Source: CAWBOV01 sp963790525 (lineage in GTDB: Bacteria; Actinomycetota; Actinomycetes; Mycobacteriales; Jatrophihabitantaceae). Taken from it: a stretch of 64,000 nucleotides of DNA. The stretch is taken from positions 558,001 to 622,000 of the forward strand of contig CAWBOV010000002.1 in NCBI GenBank assembly GCA_963790525.1. The letters run 5' to 3'. The notes beneath the pieces were generated by a model. It searched no databases, had not been told where the DNA came from, and saw only the letters and a program-made list of their open reading frames with translations. Shown here in pieces: positions 33,665-42,686 of this stretch. The stretch's first letter is position 1. Each line of letters starts with the position of its first letter. The translations under genes were made by a program, and so were the position numbers.

Positions 33665-34567
33665 ATGCGCATCCTCGTCACCGGAGCCCGCGGCAAAGTC
33701 GGCCGGGCCACCGTCACCACCCTCCAGGCCGCCGGCCACGACGTCGTCGCGACCGACCTCGGCCGGCCCGTCTTCGAACGGCGCCCCGACGGGGAGGCGC
33801 CCTACGTCCAGGCCGATCTGACCGACGCCGGCGCCGTGTACGCCCTGATGGGCGGGATGGACGCCGTGGTGCACGCCGCCGCGATCCCGGAGCCGACGCA
33901 GAACGTGCCGCACGAGGTCTTCGGCAACAACCTGATGAGCCTGTTCAACGTGATCGAGGCGGCGATCCGGTTCGGGGTGCCGCGCCTGGTCAACATCTCC
34001 TCCGAGACGGTGCCCGGCATGCACTTCGCGCACCGGCCCTTCGACCCGGCGTACTTCCCCCTCGACGAAGAGCTCACCCCGCTGCCGCAGGACCCGTACG
34101 CGCTCGCGAAGTTCTTCGGCGAGCAGCTCTGCGACGCCGCGGCCCGGCGCAGCGACCTGCGCAGCATCACCATCCGGCCCGCCTGGGTGCAGAACGAGAC
34201 GAGCTATCCCGGCAACCTCGGCCCGCAGGTGCGCGCCGCCCGGGCCGGGACGCCCGAGCCGACCGCGAACGGCTGGTCCTACATCGACGTGTACGACCTC
34301 GCCGACGCGATCGGACTCGCCGTCGAGTCGCAGCTGCCCGGTCACGAGGTCTTCTTCATCGCCTCACCGGACGCTCCCGGCCTCACCGACACCCGCGCCG
34401 CACTGCGGGCGCAGTACGGCGCGGACATCGAGCTGCGGGACTTCCCGGAACCGGGCAGCAGCGGTATCTCCACTGCCAAGGCGCGGCGCCTGCTCGGCTG
34501 GACGCCCACCCGGTCCTACCGGGACTACCTGGACGACAACGGCGACGCGCTGGCCCGCCCTGCCTAG
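33665..34567 (+). CDS. NAD-dependent epimerase/dehydratase-like oxidoreductase
   Basis: 300 aa extended SDR: TGARGKVGRATV (GxxGxxG, ~7-14), VVHAAAIPEPT (~72), VNISSETVPGM (~118), YALAKFFGEQL (YxxxK ~145). Uronate-dehydrogenase-like region is possible. Nucleotide-sugar or small polyol substrate not determinable. ATG start with CACAGT 8 bases upstream and no Shine-Dalgarno. Overlaps the convergent MMPL gene by four bases. Confidence 0.87.
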   Translation: MRILVTGARGKVGRATVTTLQAAGHDVVATDLGRPVFERRPDGEAPYVQADLTDAGAVYALMGGMDAVVHAAAIPEPTQNVPHEVFGNNLMSLFNVIEAAIRFGVPRLVNISSETVPGMHFAHRPFDPAYFPLDEELTPLPQDPYALAKFFGEQLCDAAARRSDLRSITIRPAWVQNETSYPGNLGPQVRAARAGTPEPTANGWSYIDVYDLADAIGLAVESQLPGHEVFFIASPDAPGLTDTRAALRAQYGADIELRDFPEPGSSGISTAKARRLLGWTPTRSYRDYLDDNGDALARPA

Positions 34568-36833
34568 ACCGTGACCAGAGTGGGGTCGTCGTCGGCGGCG
34601 GAGCTGCCACCGTCGGCGTCGGCCTCGGCGTGCGGGCTGTCGGGAGCCTCGATGGAGACCCGCGGCGTGACCTTGTCCAGCCACGCCGGGAACCACCAGT
34701 TCCAGCGCCCGAGCCGGTGCATGATCGCCGGGACGAGCATCGTCCGGACGACGAAGGCGTCCAGGAAGATCGCACTCGCCAGGCCGATGCCCAGGAGCTT
34801 GATCACCCGGCCGTCGCCCAGGATGAACCCGCCGAAGACCATGATCATGATGAGCCCGGCCGCGGTGATGATGCCGCCGGTCTCGCCCTGACCGACCGTG
34901 ACCGCGCGGTGGTTGTCCTTGGTGTGCACCCACTCCTCGTGCATGCGGCTGACCAGGAAGACCTGGTAGTCCATGGACAGGCCGAACAGGATGGCGAAGA
35001 AGATCACCGGTAGGAAGGCCTCGATCGGCCCGCCCTTGCCCACACCGATCAGGTCACCGAACCATCCCCATTGGAAGACCGCGACCACGATGCCGAACGA
35101 GCGCGCCGGCCGCGAGCAGGTTCATCGCGGCTGCGGTCAACGGGATCACCAGACTGCGGAAGGCGATCACCAGCAGCAGGAACGACAACCCGACCACGGC
35201 GGCGATGAACAGCAGCATCTTGGCCGACAGCACCTTGGCGAAGTCGGTGAAGATGGCCGTCAGGCCGTAGACGTAGATGTGGTTCGGAGTGCCCTGGTAG
35301 AGCGGTGGCAGGTCCGTGCTGCGCAAGGACTTGACGAGGTTGCTCGTGGCGGCGTCCTGCGGTCCGGAGATCGACTTGAACGTCACCAGGGTGATCGCGG
35401 GCTTGACCGGGAACGCCGTGATGCTGTCCTTGTTGACGTCCGGGATCGACGCCAGCTTCGTCTTGACCGACGTGATGTAGGACGTGTCCGCGGCACCGGG
35501 GCCGGACACGACGAGCTCCAACGTCGAGTTGTAGCCCTTGCCGAACGCGTCCTGGATCAGGGTGTAGCCGACGCGGGTCGTCGAGCCCTTCGGGTCGTTG
35601 CTCTGGTCGGCGTGACCCAGCCGCAGCGAGAAGAACGGGATCGCCAGCACGACGATCAGCGCGCCGGCTGCGACCGCGAAGATCGCCGACCGGCGCTCGA
35701 CGAGCCGTCCCCAGGCGTACCAGCGCCCCATCGACTCGTGGTCGACGAACTCCCCGGCGCGCACCCGCTTGCGCTGGCGGCGGGGCAGCACCTTCAGCCC
35801 GAGGAAGCGCAGCAGCGCCGGGAGCAGGGTGAGGGAGGCGAGCATCGTGAGCGCGACGCCGATCGAGGTGCCGATCGCCACGCCGTACAGGAAGCTCACG
35901 CCGAGCGCGCAGAGGCCGAGCAGCGCGATGCAGACGGTGCGTGCCGGCGAACAGGACGGCCCGGCCGGAGGTGTTGATCGCGTTGGCGATCGACTCCTCG
36001 ACCTCCATGCCCCCGAGCAGGTTGCGCCGGTGCCGGGTGACGATGAACAGCGCGTAGTCGACGCCGACACCGATCACCATGAGTTCGGCGAGGTTGGGCG
36101 CGAAGCTCGCCACGGACATGACGTGCGTGAGCATGCCGATCACCCCGAGCCCGCTGCCGAGCGCCGCGGCGGCGCTGACCAGGGGCAGCGCGGTGGCCCC
36201 GAGGGTGCGGAACACGACCAGCAGGACGATGAACGCGGCGATGAAGCCGAGCAGCTGCGGTGAGATCCCGCCGGTGGAGGCGTCCACCCCGGTGAAGGCG
36301 TCGCCGGTGAACTCGACGTCCAGGGTGCTGCTCCGGGCCTCCTTCAGGGTGTCGTAGACGGCCTTCGGGGCCGGGAGGGGCGGACTCTGCACCGCGAAGC
36401 CGACGGTGACGATCGCGACCGACTTGTCGGTGCTGAGCAGGTCCGGGCGCAGCGCACTGCCGGTGGTCGCCCGCGTCGCCGTACCCGCCGAGCAGGTCAC
36501 GGTGCTCCACGGCGTCTGGATGGTGGCGACCTTCGCCGCGCTCACCGAGCAGAGCTTGGCGACGGCGGCGGTGAAGGCCGCCGGCTCGCCGTCGAGGGTG
36601 CCGGAGGTGGGGTGCAGGACCACCGTGCCGGACGCGTTGTTCTGCTGATCCAGGCCCGCGTCGGAGAGCAGGTTGCCGACCGTCTGGGTCTCGGTGTGGG
36701 GGAGGGTGAAGTCGTCCTTGTACTTGGCGCCGCCCATCGAAGCCGACAGGCCCTGGATGATGACGATGCCGAGGATCCAGACGACGACGACCCACCATCG
36801 GAACCTGATGGCGAGCAGTGCGAGTCGTTGCAT
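34564..36833 (-). CDS. MMPL-family RND transporter (two frame shifts)
   Basis: ~755 aa after repair: twelve TM helices in two halves with large external loops. TM1 FRWWVVVVWILGIVIIQGL; first half NLAELMVIGVGVDYALFIVTRHR (conserved Asp-Tyr proton-relay pair); second half FFAILFGLSMDYQVFLVSRMHEEW. Acidic C-terminal tail. Start ATG after GAGCCCACCTC. Frame changes near 35945 and 35100. Likely exports a lipid or hydrophobic compound across the inner membrane. Confidence 0.9.
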
Positions 36834-37036
36834 GAGGTGGGCTCCTGTGCGTGTCGAAGAGTCGAGGAAGGATTGACGGCGGGACGCCGCGGTAGCAGCG
36901 CCCAGCCTCGCGGACCCCCGGCATCACCGGCAGGGTGCAAACCCCCGGATCGTCCCTGACATCCGTCAGGGGCTCATCGGGGTCGTGGTGGGAACGAGGC
37001 TCATGTTACCGAGCCCCGCGAGTCGATTTGTCGGCG

Positions 37037-38048
37037 TTAGGACGTGGTTGGGCGGCTTCTGGGCGCGCCGAAACCGGCCACCTCCAGCGGCCGGTAGGGC
37101 GCCTGCAGCGACTCGAGCTCGTCGCCGGTCAGCTGCACGTCCAGGGCCGCGACCGCGTCGTCGAGATGGCCGGCCTTGGTGGCTCCGATGATCGGGGCGG
37201 TGACCTCGGGCTGCTGCAGCAGCCAGGCCAGGGCGACCTGCGCGCGGGGGATGCCACGCTGCGCCGCGATCTCGGCGACGCGTTCCACGATCGCGCGGGT
37301 GGAGTCCATGGCGCCGGAGTACAGCGAGTCGCCGAACGCGTCGTTGTCGCTGCGGGCGGTCGTCGCGTCCCAGTCGCGGGTCAGGCGCCCGCGCGCCAGC
37401 GGGCTCCACGGGATCACGCCGATGCCCTGGTCCGCGCAGAGCGGCAGCATCTCCCGCTCCTCCTCGCGGTAGAGCAGGTTGTAGTGGTTCTGCATGCAGA
37501 CGAACCGCGTCCAGCCGTGCAGCTCGGCAGTGTACAGCGCCTTGGAGAACTGCCACGCGTACATCGACGACGCGCCGATGTAGCGCGCCTTGCCCGCCTT
37601 GACGACGTCGTGCAGCGCCTCGAGCGTCTCCTCGATCGGCGTCGTGTCGTCCCAGCGGTGGATCTGGTAGAGGTCGACGTAGTCGGTGCCGAGCCGCCGC
37701 AGGCTGTGGTCGATCTCGCTCAGGATCGCCTTGCGGGACAGGCCGCCGCCGTTGGGTCCCGTCGTGCATGCGGCCGTGCACCTTGGTGGCGAGCACGATC
37801 TCCTCGCGGCGGGCGAAGTCCGCGCAGCGCCCGTCCGACGATCTCCTCGCTGGTGCCGGCGGAGTAGACGTTGGCGGTGTCGAAGAAGTTGATCCCGAGC
37901 TCGAGGGCGCTGCCTGATGAGCGGCGCGGCTCTCGTCCTCGGGCAGCGTCCAGACGTGGTTGCCGCGGTCGGGTTCGCCGTAGCTCATGCAGCCCAGGCA
38001 GATGCGGGAGACGTCCAGGCCGGTGCTGCCGAGTTTCACGTAGTCCAT
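37037..38048 (-). CDS. Aldo/keto reductase (about three frame shifts)
   Basis: ~336 aa. MDYVKLGSTGLDVSRICLGCMSYG start, LGINFFDTANVYS (Asp/Tyr of the catalytic tetrad, in the next frame), TKVHGRMHDG with catalytic Lys, DLYQIHRWD (His), then MQNHYNLLYREEEREMLPLC, GVIPWSPLARGRLT, PIIGATKAGHLDDAV. Frame breaks between ~37910 and ~37750. NADPH-dependent, AKR family 11/13-like; substrate unknown. Confidence 0.88.
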
Positions 38049-38109
38049 GGACAGGATTCTGCTCCTGGCCGCTCCCCGCGCTCGCCCGCGGGGGGCCGCC
38101 CCGCGCGGC

Positions 38110-39777
38110 TCACCCGGCGTGCGATGAGATCCACTTCTGGACGACGACCTCCAGCACCGGCATCGGGACGGACCCGCTGTCGAGCACGGTTGCGTGGAAT
38201 CCGCGCAGGTCGAACTCCTCGCCCAGGACCTCGCGCGCGTGCTCGCGCAGGCGCAGGAACTCCCGCTGACCGGTGAGGTAGGCCAGTGCCTGGCCGGGCC
38301 AGGACAGGTAACGGTCGATCTCGGCGTGCAGGAAGCCCTCGGGCAGCGCGACGTGGGTGGTGATGAACTCACGCGCCTGCCGGCGGCTCCAGCCCATCGC
38401 GTGCATGCCGGTGTCGACGACGAGGCGGGCGGCTCGGTGCAGCTCCATGTAGATGGCGCCGATCTGCTGCTGCGTGCTGCTGTAGAGCCCCATCTCCTCG
38501 GCGAGGCGCTCGGCGTACAGCCCCCAGCCCTCGGCGTGGACGGTGACCAGGCTCTGCGTCTGCAGGGTGGTCAGGCCGGTCAGCGTCTGCGACCGGGCCA
38601 GTTGCAGGTGGTGACCCGGGACGGCCTCGTGGAACGCCACCGCCTCCAGGTCCCAGCCACCACCGGCGGTGCTGCGGCGGGTGTTGAACCAGTACGTGCC
38701 CGGGCGGCTGCCGTCGGGCAGGGGGATCGTGTAGTGCGGGGCCATCCCGGAGTCCGCGACCGTCGGTGTCATCGGCTCGACCGCGCACGGCGGCGCGCTG
38801 GGCGGGGGGAGGACCTCCTCGGCGCGGGCCTCGGCGCGTCGGACGGCGGCGCGGGCGGACTCGAGCGCGCTCTGCGGGTCGACGCCGGCCGCCGCGCGGA
38901 CCGCGTCGACCACGGCCGCCAGGTCGGGCAGCCCCAGCGACGCACCCAATTCGGCGGCGCGCTGCTCCAGGCGGGCGATCGTCTCCAGACCGATCCGGTG
39001 CAGCTGGTCGGCCGTCAACGGGAGCGTGGTGTGGATCTCGATGGCCTTGAGGTAGTCGGCGTCGCCTCCAGGCAGCCAGCTGATGCCGGCGTGCTCGTCG
39101 GTGCGGGCCACGGGCAGCAACTCGTCCCGGACCGCGTCCCGCCAGCGCTCGAGGGCGGGACGGATGACGTCGCGGCCGGCGGCGGCCAGCTGCTCGTGCC
39201 AGGCTGCCGCGCCGTCCCAGCCCTCGGGCGGCTGCGGCGCCAGTACCGCGTCGAGCGTCTCGGCGGCCAGGGCGGCGTCGCCCCACTGCACGGCCTGCTC
39301 GGCGAGGGACCGGATCGGGGTGCGCCCCTTCGCGGCGCCTTCGCGCAGCCGGTCCGTCAGCTGGTCGATGAGCGCGCCACAGCTGCCCACCCGGGTGAGG
39401 TAGTCCCGCGCAGCCGCCTCGTCCTGCAGCACCGTGATGGACAGGAAGCCGAACAGGGCGGGCGGTCCTGAGATCGGCAGCGCGGTGACGGTGAACTCCT
39501 CGGGAGCCATCTCGAGCTGGAGCAGGACCTTGTGGCACGTGGCGTCGATGACCGCGGCTAGCACCGTGTCGGAACCGTCCTCGGCCCGTGGGATCGCCGC
39601 GGCGCGCTCCCGGAGCGCGGTGACGTCCGCGTGCAGCGTCGCGGCAGCCGCCGCGGACGCGTCCGGTACGAGCGCGTCGTACTCGCGCAGGCCGTAGGCA
39701 CTGGCCTCGAAGGGGTCGGCCGCCATGAGGCGGTCCTGCAGCTGGTCGGCCAGGTCGATGATCGGTGAGTCGCTCAT
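38110..39777 (-). CDS. DUF885 family protein, putative metallopeptidase
   Basis: 555 aa, intact, no signal peptide. LEAVAFHEAVPGHHLQLARSQ (~380) contains HExxxGHH, the metal-binding core of DUF885; VTVHAEGWGLYAERLAEEMG (~420) supplies the conserved Glu; C-terminal FLHAEIDRYLSWPGQALAYLTG. Cytoplasmic peptidase-like enzyme of unknown substrate. Divergent from the XRE regulator; the shared gap holds a triple GCTWGC repeat. Confidence 0.9.
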   Translation of the reverse strand: MSDSPIIDLADQLQDRLMAADPFEASAYGLREYDALVPDASAAAAATLHADVTALRERAAAIPRAEDGSDTVLAAVIDATCHKVLLQLEMAPEEFTVTALPISGPPALFGFLSITVLQDEAAARDYLTRVGSCGALIDQLTDRLREGAAKGRTPIRSLAEQAVQWGDAALAAETLDAVLAPQPPEGWDGAAAWHEQLAAAGRDVIRPALERWRDAVRDELLPVARTDEHAGISWLPGGDADYLKAIEIHTTLPLTADQLHRIGLETIARLEQRAAELGASLGLPDLAAVVDAVRAAAGVDPQSALESARAAVRRAEARAEEVLPPPSAPPCAVEPMTPTVADSGMAPHYTIPLPDGSRPGTYWFNTRRSTAGGGWDLEAVAFHEAVPGHHLQLARSQTLTGLTTLQTQSLVTVHAEGWGLYAERLAEEMGLYSSTQQQIGAIYMELHRAARLVVDTGMHAMGWSRRQAREFITTHVALPEGFLHAEIDRYLSWPGQALAYLTGQREFLRLREHAREVLGEEFDLRGFHATVLDSGSVPMPVLEVVVQKWISSHAG

Positions 39778-39832
39778 TGGCCCGACCCTAATTCCACGGC
39801 CCTCCCGCGTCACGGTTGTGAGTCCGGCCACG

Positions 39833-39863
39833 GTGCTAGCTGTGTGCTTGCATTTGCTAGCAC
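39833..39863. promoter_or_regulatory. Phased GCTWGC repeats, probable operator
   Basis: GTGCTAGC (39833-39840) and GCTAGCAC (39856-39863) form an 8-bp inverted repeat; a third GCTTGC lies between at 39846-39851. The three hexamers start 11 and 10 bases apart, i.e. on one DNA face. Located between DUF885 and XRE starts. Confidence 0.6.
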
Positions 39864-39883
39864 TGCCCGGCACAGTGGTACAC

Positions 39884-40288
39884 GTGAAGGTCGACGGGCT
39901 CAAGGATCAGGCGCGCAAGGTGGGGTCCATCGGCGACTTCATCCGCGAGCAGCGCGAGCAGGCGCAGGTGTCCATGCGTCAACTCGCCAAGACCGCCGGT
40001 GTCTCGAACCCCTACCTGTCACAGATCGAACGGGGACTGCGCAAGCCGTCCGCGGAGATCCTGCAACAGATCGCCAAAGGCCTGCGCATCTCGGCCGAAC
40101 AGCTCTACGTCCACGCCGGGATCCTGGACACCCGCGACGGCGACGCGGAGACGATCGCCGCGTTGCTGGCCGACTCGGCGTTGACCGAACGGCAGAAGAA
40201 CGTGCTCGTCGAGATCTACGAGTCCTTCTGCCGGGAGAACGCCGTCGCCGCGCAGCGGGCCGCCGACGAGGCTGAACAGCCAGCCTGA
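39884..40288 (+). CDS. XRE-family helix-turn-helix regulator upstream of HbhA-like gene
   Basis: 134 aa. HTH at ~14-70: IGDFIREQREQAQVSMRQLA, VSNPYLSQIERGLRKPSAEI, LQQIAKGLRISAEQLYVHAGIL. C-terminal helical extension ADSALTERQKNVLVEIYESF. GTG start at 39884, seven bases after CACAGT. Ortholog by context of mycobacterial Rv0474, which also precedes hbhA. Likely autoregulates through the GCTWGC repeats. Confidence 0.9.
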   Translation: MKVDGLKDQARKVGSIGDFIREQREQAQVSMRQLAKTAGVSNPYLSQIERGLRKPSAEILQQIAKGLRISAEQLYVHAGILDTRDGDAETIAALLADSALTERQKNVLVEIYESFCRENAVAAQRAADEAEQPA

Positions 40289-40389
40289 CCGCGCGGCCGG
40301 CACGCCAGGCGGCACGCACACGACACACCCAGCGCGACCACCCACGTCATAGCGACCACATCAGCATCATGATCACTGAGGAGAACACC

Positions 40390-41220
40390 ATGTCACTCGT
40401 CACCGACGCCAAGAGCTACGCCGACATCGCCCTCGAGCAGGGCAAGAGCGCGCTCGGACAGGCCCAGGGGCGTTTCAGCACCCTGAGCGACGACGCCAAG
40501 GGCGCCGTCGGCACCGCCAAGGGTGCGGCGTTCACGCTCGTGGGCGTCGCCCGCAAGCAGGCCTTCGCCACCCTCGGCGCCGGCGATGCCGCCATCGCCG
40601 CGCTGACCAAGCGCGCGGAGGAACTGCCGGCCGAGGCCCAGGGCAGCGCGGCGAAGATCGCCGGTACCGCCAAGGCCCGCTTCGCCACCGCCGCGGCCAC
40701 CGCCGAGACCGTCCAGGCCACCGCTCAGTCCTTCGCCGGCAAGGCGCAGGGTCGTCTCGTCGAGACGGCCGGTGACCTCCGCGAGTTCGGCGAGGACGCC
40801 GTCGGCGCCGCCAAGACCGTCGACGTGAGCGTCGTCCCGAAGGTCGCCAAGGGCCTCGTCGAGGGCTACCTGAGCCAGGCCGTCACCGTGTTCGACACCC
40901 TTGCCGACCGCGGCGAGAAGGTGGCCGCCGAGCTGCGCCGCAGCCCGTACGTGCTCACCGTCCTGTCGCGCTCGGACAAGGCCGTCAAGGTCGTCGCCGA
41001 CGAGGTCTCCGACGTCGCGGGCAAGGCCGGCGCCGCCGCCGCGAGCAACAGCCGCAGCGTCGCCGCGAAGAAGGCCGCCGCCACCCGGGCCGCCAAGCCG
41101 GCCACGAAGGCTCCGGTCGCGAAGGCTCCCGCCAAGAAGGCTCCGGCCAAGAAGGCCGCCGCGAAGGCGACCGCCACCAAGGCAAGCGCCACCAAGGCTG
41201 CGTCCAGCAGCGCTTCCTGA
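40390..41220 (+). CDS. HbhA-like heparin-binding hemagglutinin family protein
   Basis: 276 aa. Ala-rich coiled-coil-like body (~1-210) resembling HbhA/perilipin-like repeats (KSALGQAQGRFSTLSDDAKG, VVPKVAKGLVEGYLSQAVTVFD), then a Lys/Ala/Pro tail of KAPAKK-type units (~215-276), the heparin-binding-type tail. No signal peptide, as in HbhA. Start ATG at 40390 after GAGGAGAACACC. Surface-associated adhesion or lipid-inclusion binding role in mycobacteria; here the role is inferred. Confidence 0.87.
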   Translation: MSLVTDAKSYADIALEQGKSALGQAQGRFSTLSDDAKGAVGTAKGAAFTLVGVARKQAFATLGAGDAAIAALTKRAEELPAEAQGSAAKIAGTAKARFATAAATAETVQATAQSFAGKAQGRLVETAGDLREFGEDAVGAAKTVDVSVVPKVAKGLVEGYLSQAVTVFDTLADRGEKVAAELRRSPYVLTVLSRSDKAVKVVADEVSDVAGKAGAAAASNSRSVAAKKAAATRAAKPATKAPVAKAPAKKAPAKKAAAKATATKASATKAASSSAS

Positions 41221-41254
41221 TCCAACGGCCCATCCCGGACTCCGGGTCACGGTC

Positions 41255-41293
41255 CACTGCCCCGCACCGGCGCGCCGCCGATGCGGGGCAGTG
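41255..41293 (+). terminator. Hairpin terminator after HbhA-like gene
   Basis: CACTGCCCCGCA (41255-41266) pairs perfectly with TGCGGGGCAGTG (41282-41293): 12 bp, with CGGCG/CGCCG inside the loop; no T-run. Placed 34 bases after the stop. Confidence 0.65.
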
Positions 41294-41381
41294 CCGTGTC
41301 CGGGGCGGCCGGCTCGCCCGCCTTTCGCACGGGTGACGCCGTACGTCGCTGCCTACACGGGTACACCCGTACCCTTGCAGG

Positions 41382-41678
41382 GTGCAGCTCACCAACGACA
41401 TCCAGGACTGGATCCTGATCGTGCTCTTCTGGGGGCTCATGGTGCTGCGGGTCTGGGCACTGGTCGACTGCTTGATCCGCAAGGCGGCCGCGTTCCCGGC
41501 GGCCGGCAAGCTCACGAAACCGGCATGGGCACTGCTCACCGGGCTGAGCGTCCTGATCGGCTACTTCTTCGCCGGACCGGTGGACTTCCTCGGCCTGGCG
41601 TTCGTCGTCGTCAGCATGGTCTACCTGGCTGACGTCCGTCCCGCGGTGCGCGAGGTCTCCGGCGGCAATCGCTGGTAG
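41382..41678 (+). CDS. DUF2516 small membrane protein
   Basis: 98 aa with three TM helices: IVLFWGLMVLRVWALVDCLI, PAWALLTGLSVLIGYFF, FLGLAFVVVSMVYLADVRPAV. Leaderless: TACCCT at 41370-41375, six bases before GTG. Always follows hbhA in related genomes (Rv0476 position). Function unknown. Confidence 0.88.
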   Translation: MQLTNDIQDWILIVLFWGLMVLRVWALVDCLIRKAAAFPAAGKLTKPAWALLTGLSVLIGYFFAGPVDFLGLAFVVVSMVYLADVRPAVREVSGGNRW

Positions 41679-41703
41679 TCGCCGTGCCGCGACCCCCGGC
41701 CGG

Positions 41704-42057
41704 TCAGGCGTTCCCGCCGGCCAGCCAGCCCTGGGCTATCGCCCCGAGTTCGTGATCCCGCCCGCCGAGCATGTAGACGATCATGTCCAGGTCGCCGCGC
41801 AGCGACCACAGCGGATGCCCGAAACTGGCCGGGTTGTTGCCCTCGACGAACCAGTGCGCGGGCCAGGCGAACCCGTAACCGCACACCGGGAACGCCGCGA
41901 GCCACCGCCGCCGCCCTGTCACCACCCCGACCGTCGCCAGCGCCGCGCCGAGCAGGGTGCCGGTGAGGTGCAGGCGCCGCGTCAGGGCCTTGCTGTGCAT
42001 CGCGACGTAGTACGGCCAGAACTCCCGATAGGTGGCGAACTCCTGTGGCGCGGGCAT
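41704..42057 (-). CDS. DUF962 (Mpo1-like) family protein
   Basis: 117 aa. EFATYREFWPYYVAMHSKALTRRLH (conserved His), TGTLLGAALATVGVV, CGYGFAWPAHWFVEGNNPASFGHPLWSLRGDL: the Mpo1/DUF962 pattern with His residues that bind Fe in yeast Mpo1, an alpha-oxidation dioxygenase. The GHxxxExNxP-like motif is present as AHWFVEGNNPASF. ATG 42057 preferred over the upstream ATG at 42120. Confidence 0.85.
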   Translation of the reverse strand: MPAPQEFATYREFWPYYVAMHSKALTRRLHLTGTLLGAALATVGVVTGRRRWLAAFPVCGYGFAWPAHWFVEGNNPASFGHPLWSLRGDLDMIVYMLGGRDHELGAIAQGWLAGGNA

Positions 42058-42179
42058 GGGCCGTAGTCTGCCGCGCAGCCCGGACACTGTCGATCGCGGC
42101 GCTCGGATGACAGTTGTCATCGACCATCACGTCGGCCCGTCCCTGCCGTCGGGCACGGACCTGCTGTCAGAGTGGTGAC

Positions 42180-42686
42180 GTGAGCCAGCCCATCGTGTCC
42201 GCCGCACCCGCCCTCCGCCCTCCGCTGAACCGCGTCAGTCCGCGGGCGATCTGGTACTGGACGGTGCGGGCGGCGTTCCCGTGGGTGGCGCTGCTGGCGC
42301 TGCAGATCGTGTTCCTCGTCGGCAACGGCCATCGCGAGCTCAGAGTGATCATCCTGGTCGGCACCGCGCTGGTGGCGCTGGCCCATCTCATCGTCATGCC
42401 GCAGTGGCGCTACCGGGTGCACCGGTGGGAGGTCACGGCCGACGCGGTCTACACCCAGGCCGGCTGGCTGACCGTCGAGCGGCGGATCGCGCCGATCTCG
42501 CGCATCCAGACCGTCGACACCGAGCGCGGCGTGATCGAGCAGCTGTTCTCCCTGGCCAACGTCACGGTCACGACCGCGTCGGCCGCCGGCCCGCTGCGGA
42601 TCCACGGGCTGGACCGTCCCACCGCCGACCGGCTGGCCCACGAACTGACGCGGTCGACGCAGGCGGGCACCGGGGACGCCACGTGA
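42180..42686 (+). CDS. PH-domain membrane protein, YdbS-like
   Basis: 168 aa. Two TM helices (FPWVALLALQIVFLVG, IILVGTALVALAHLIVM) then a bacterial PH (bPH2) domain: YRVHRWEVTADAVYTQAGWLTVERRIAPISRIQTVDTERG ... LFSLANVTVTTAS. GTG start at 42180. Its stop overlaps the GTG of the larger partner. YdbS/YdbT pairs are linked to resistance to antimicrobial peptides in Bacillus. Confidence 0.88.
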   Translation: MSQPIVSAAPALRPPLNRVSPRAIWYWTVRAAFPWVALLALQIVFLVGNGHRELRVIILVGTALVALAHLIVMPQWRYRVHRWEVTADAVYTQAGWLTVERRIAPISRIQTVDTERGVIEQLFSLANVTVTTASAAGPLRIHGLDRPTADRLAHELTRSTQAGTGDAT

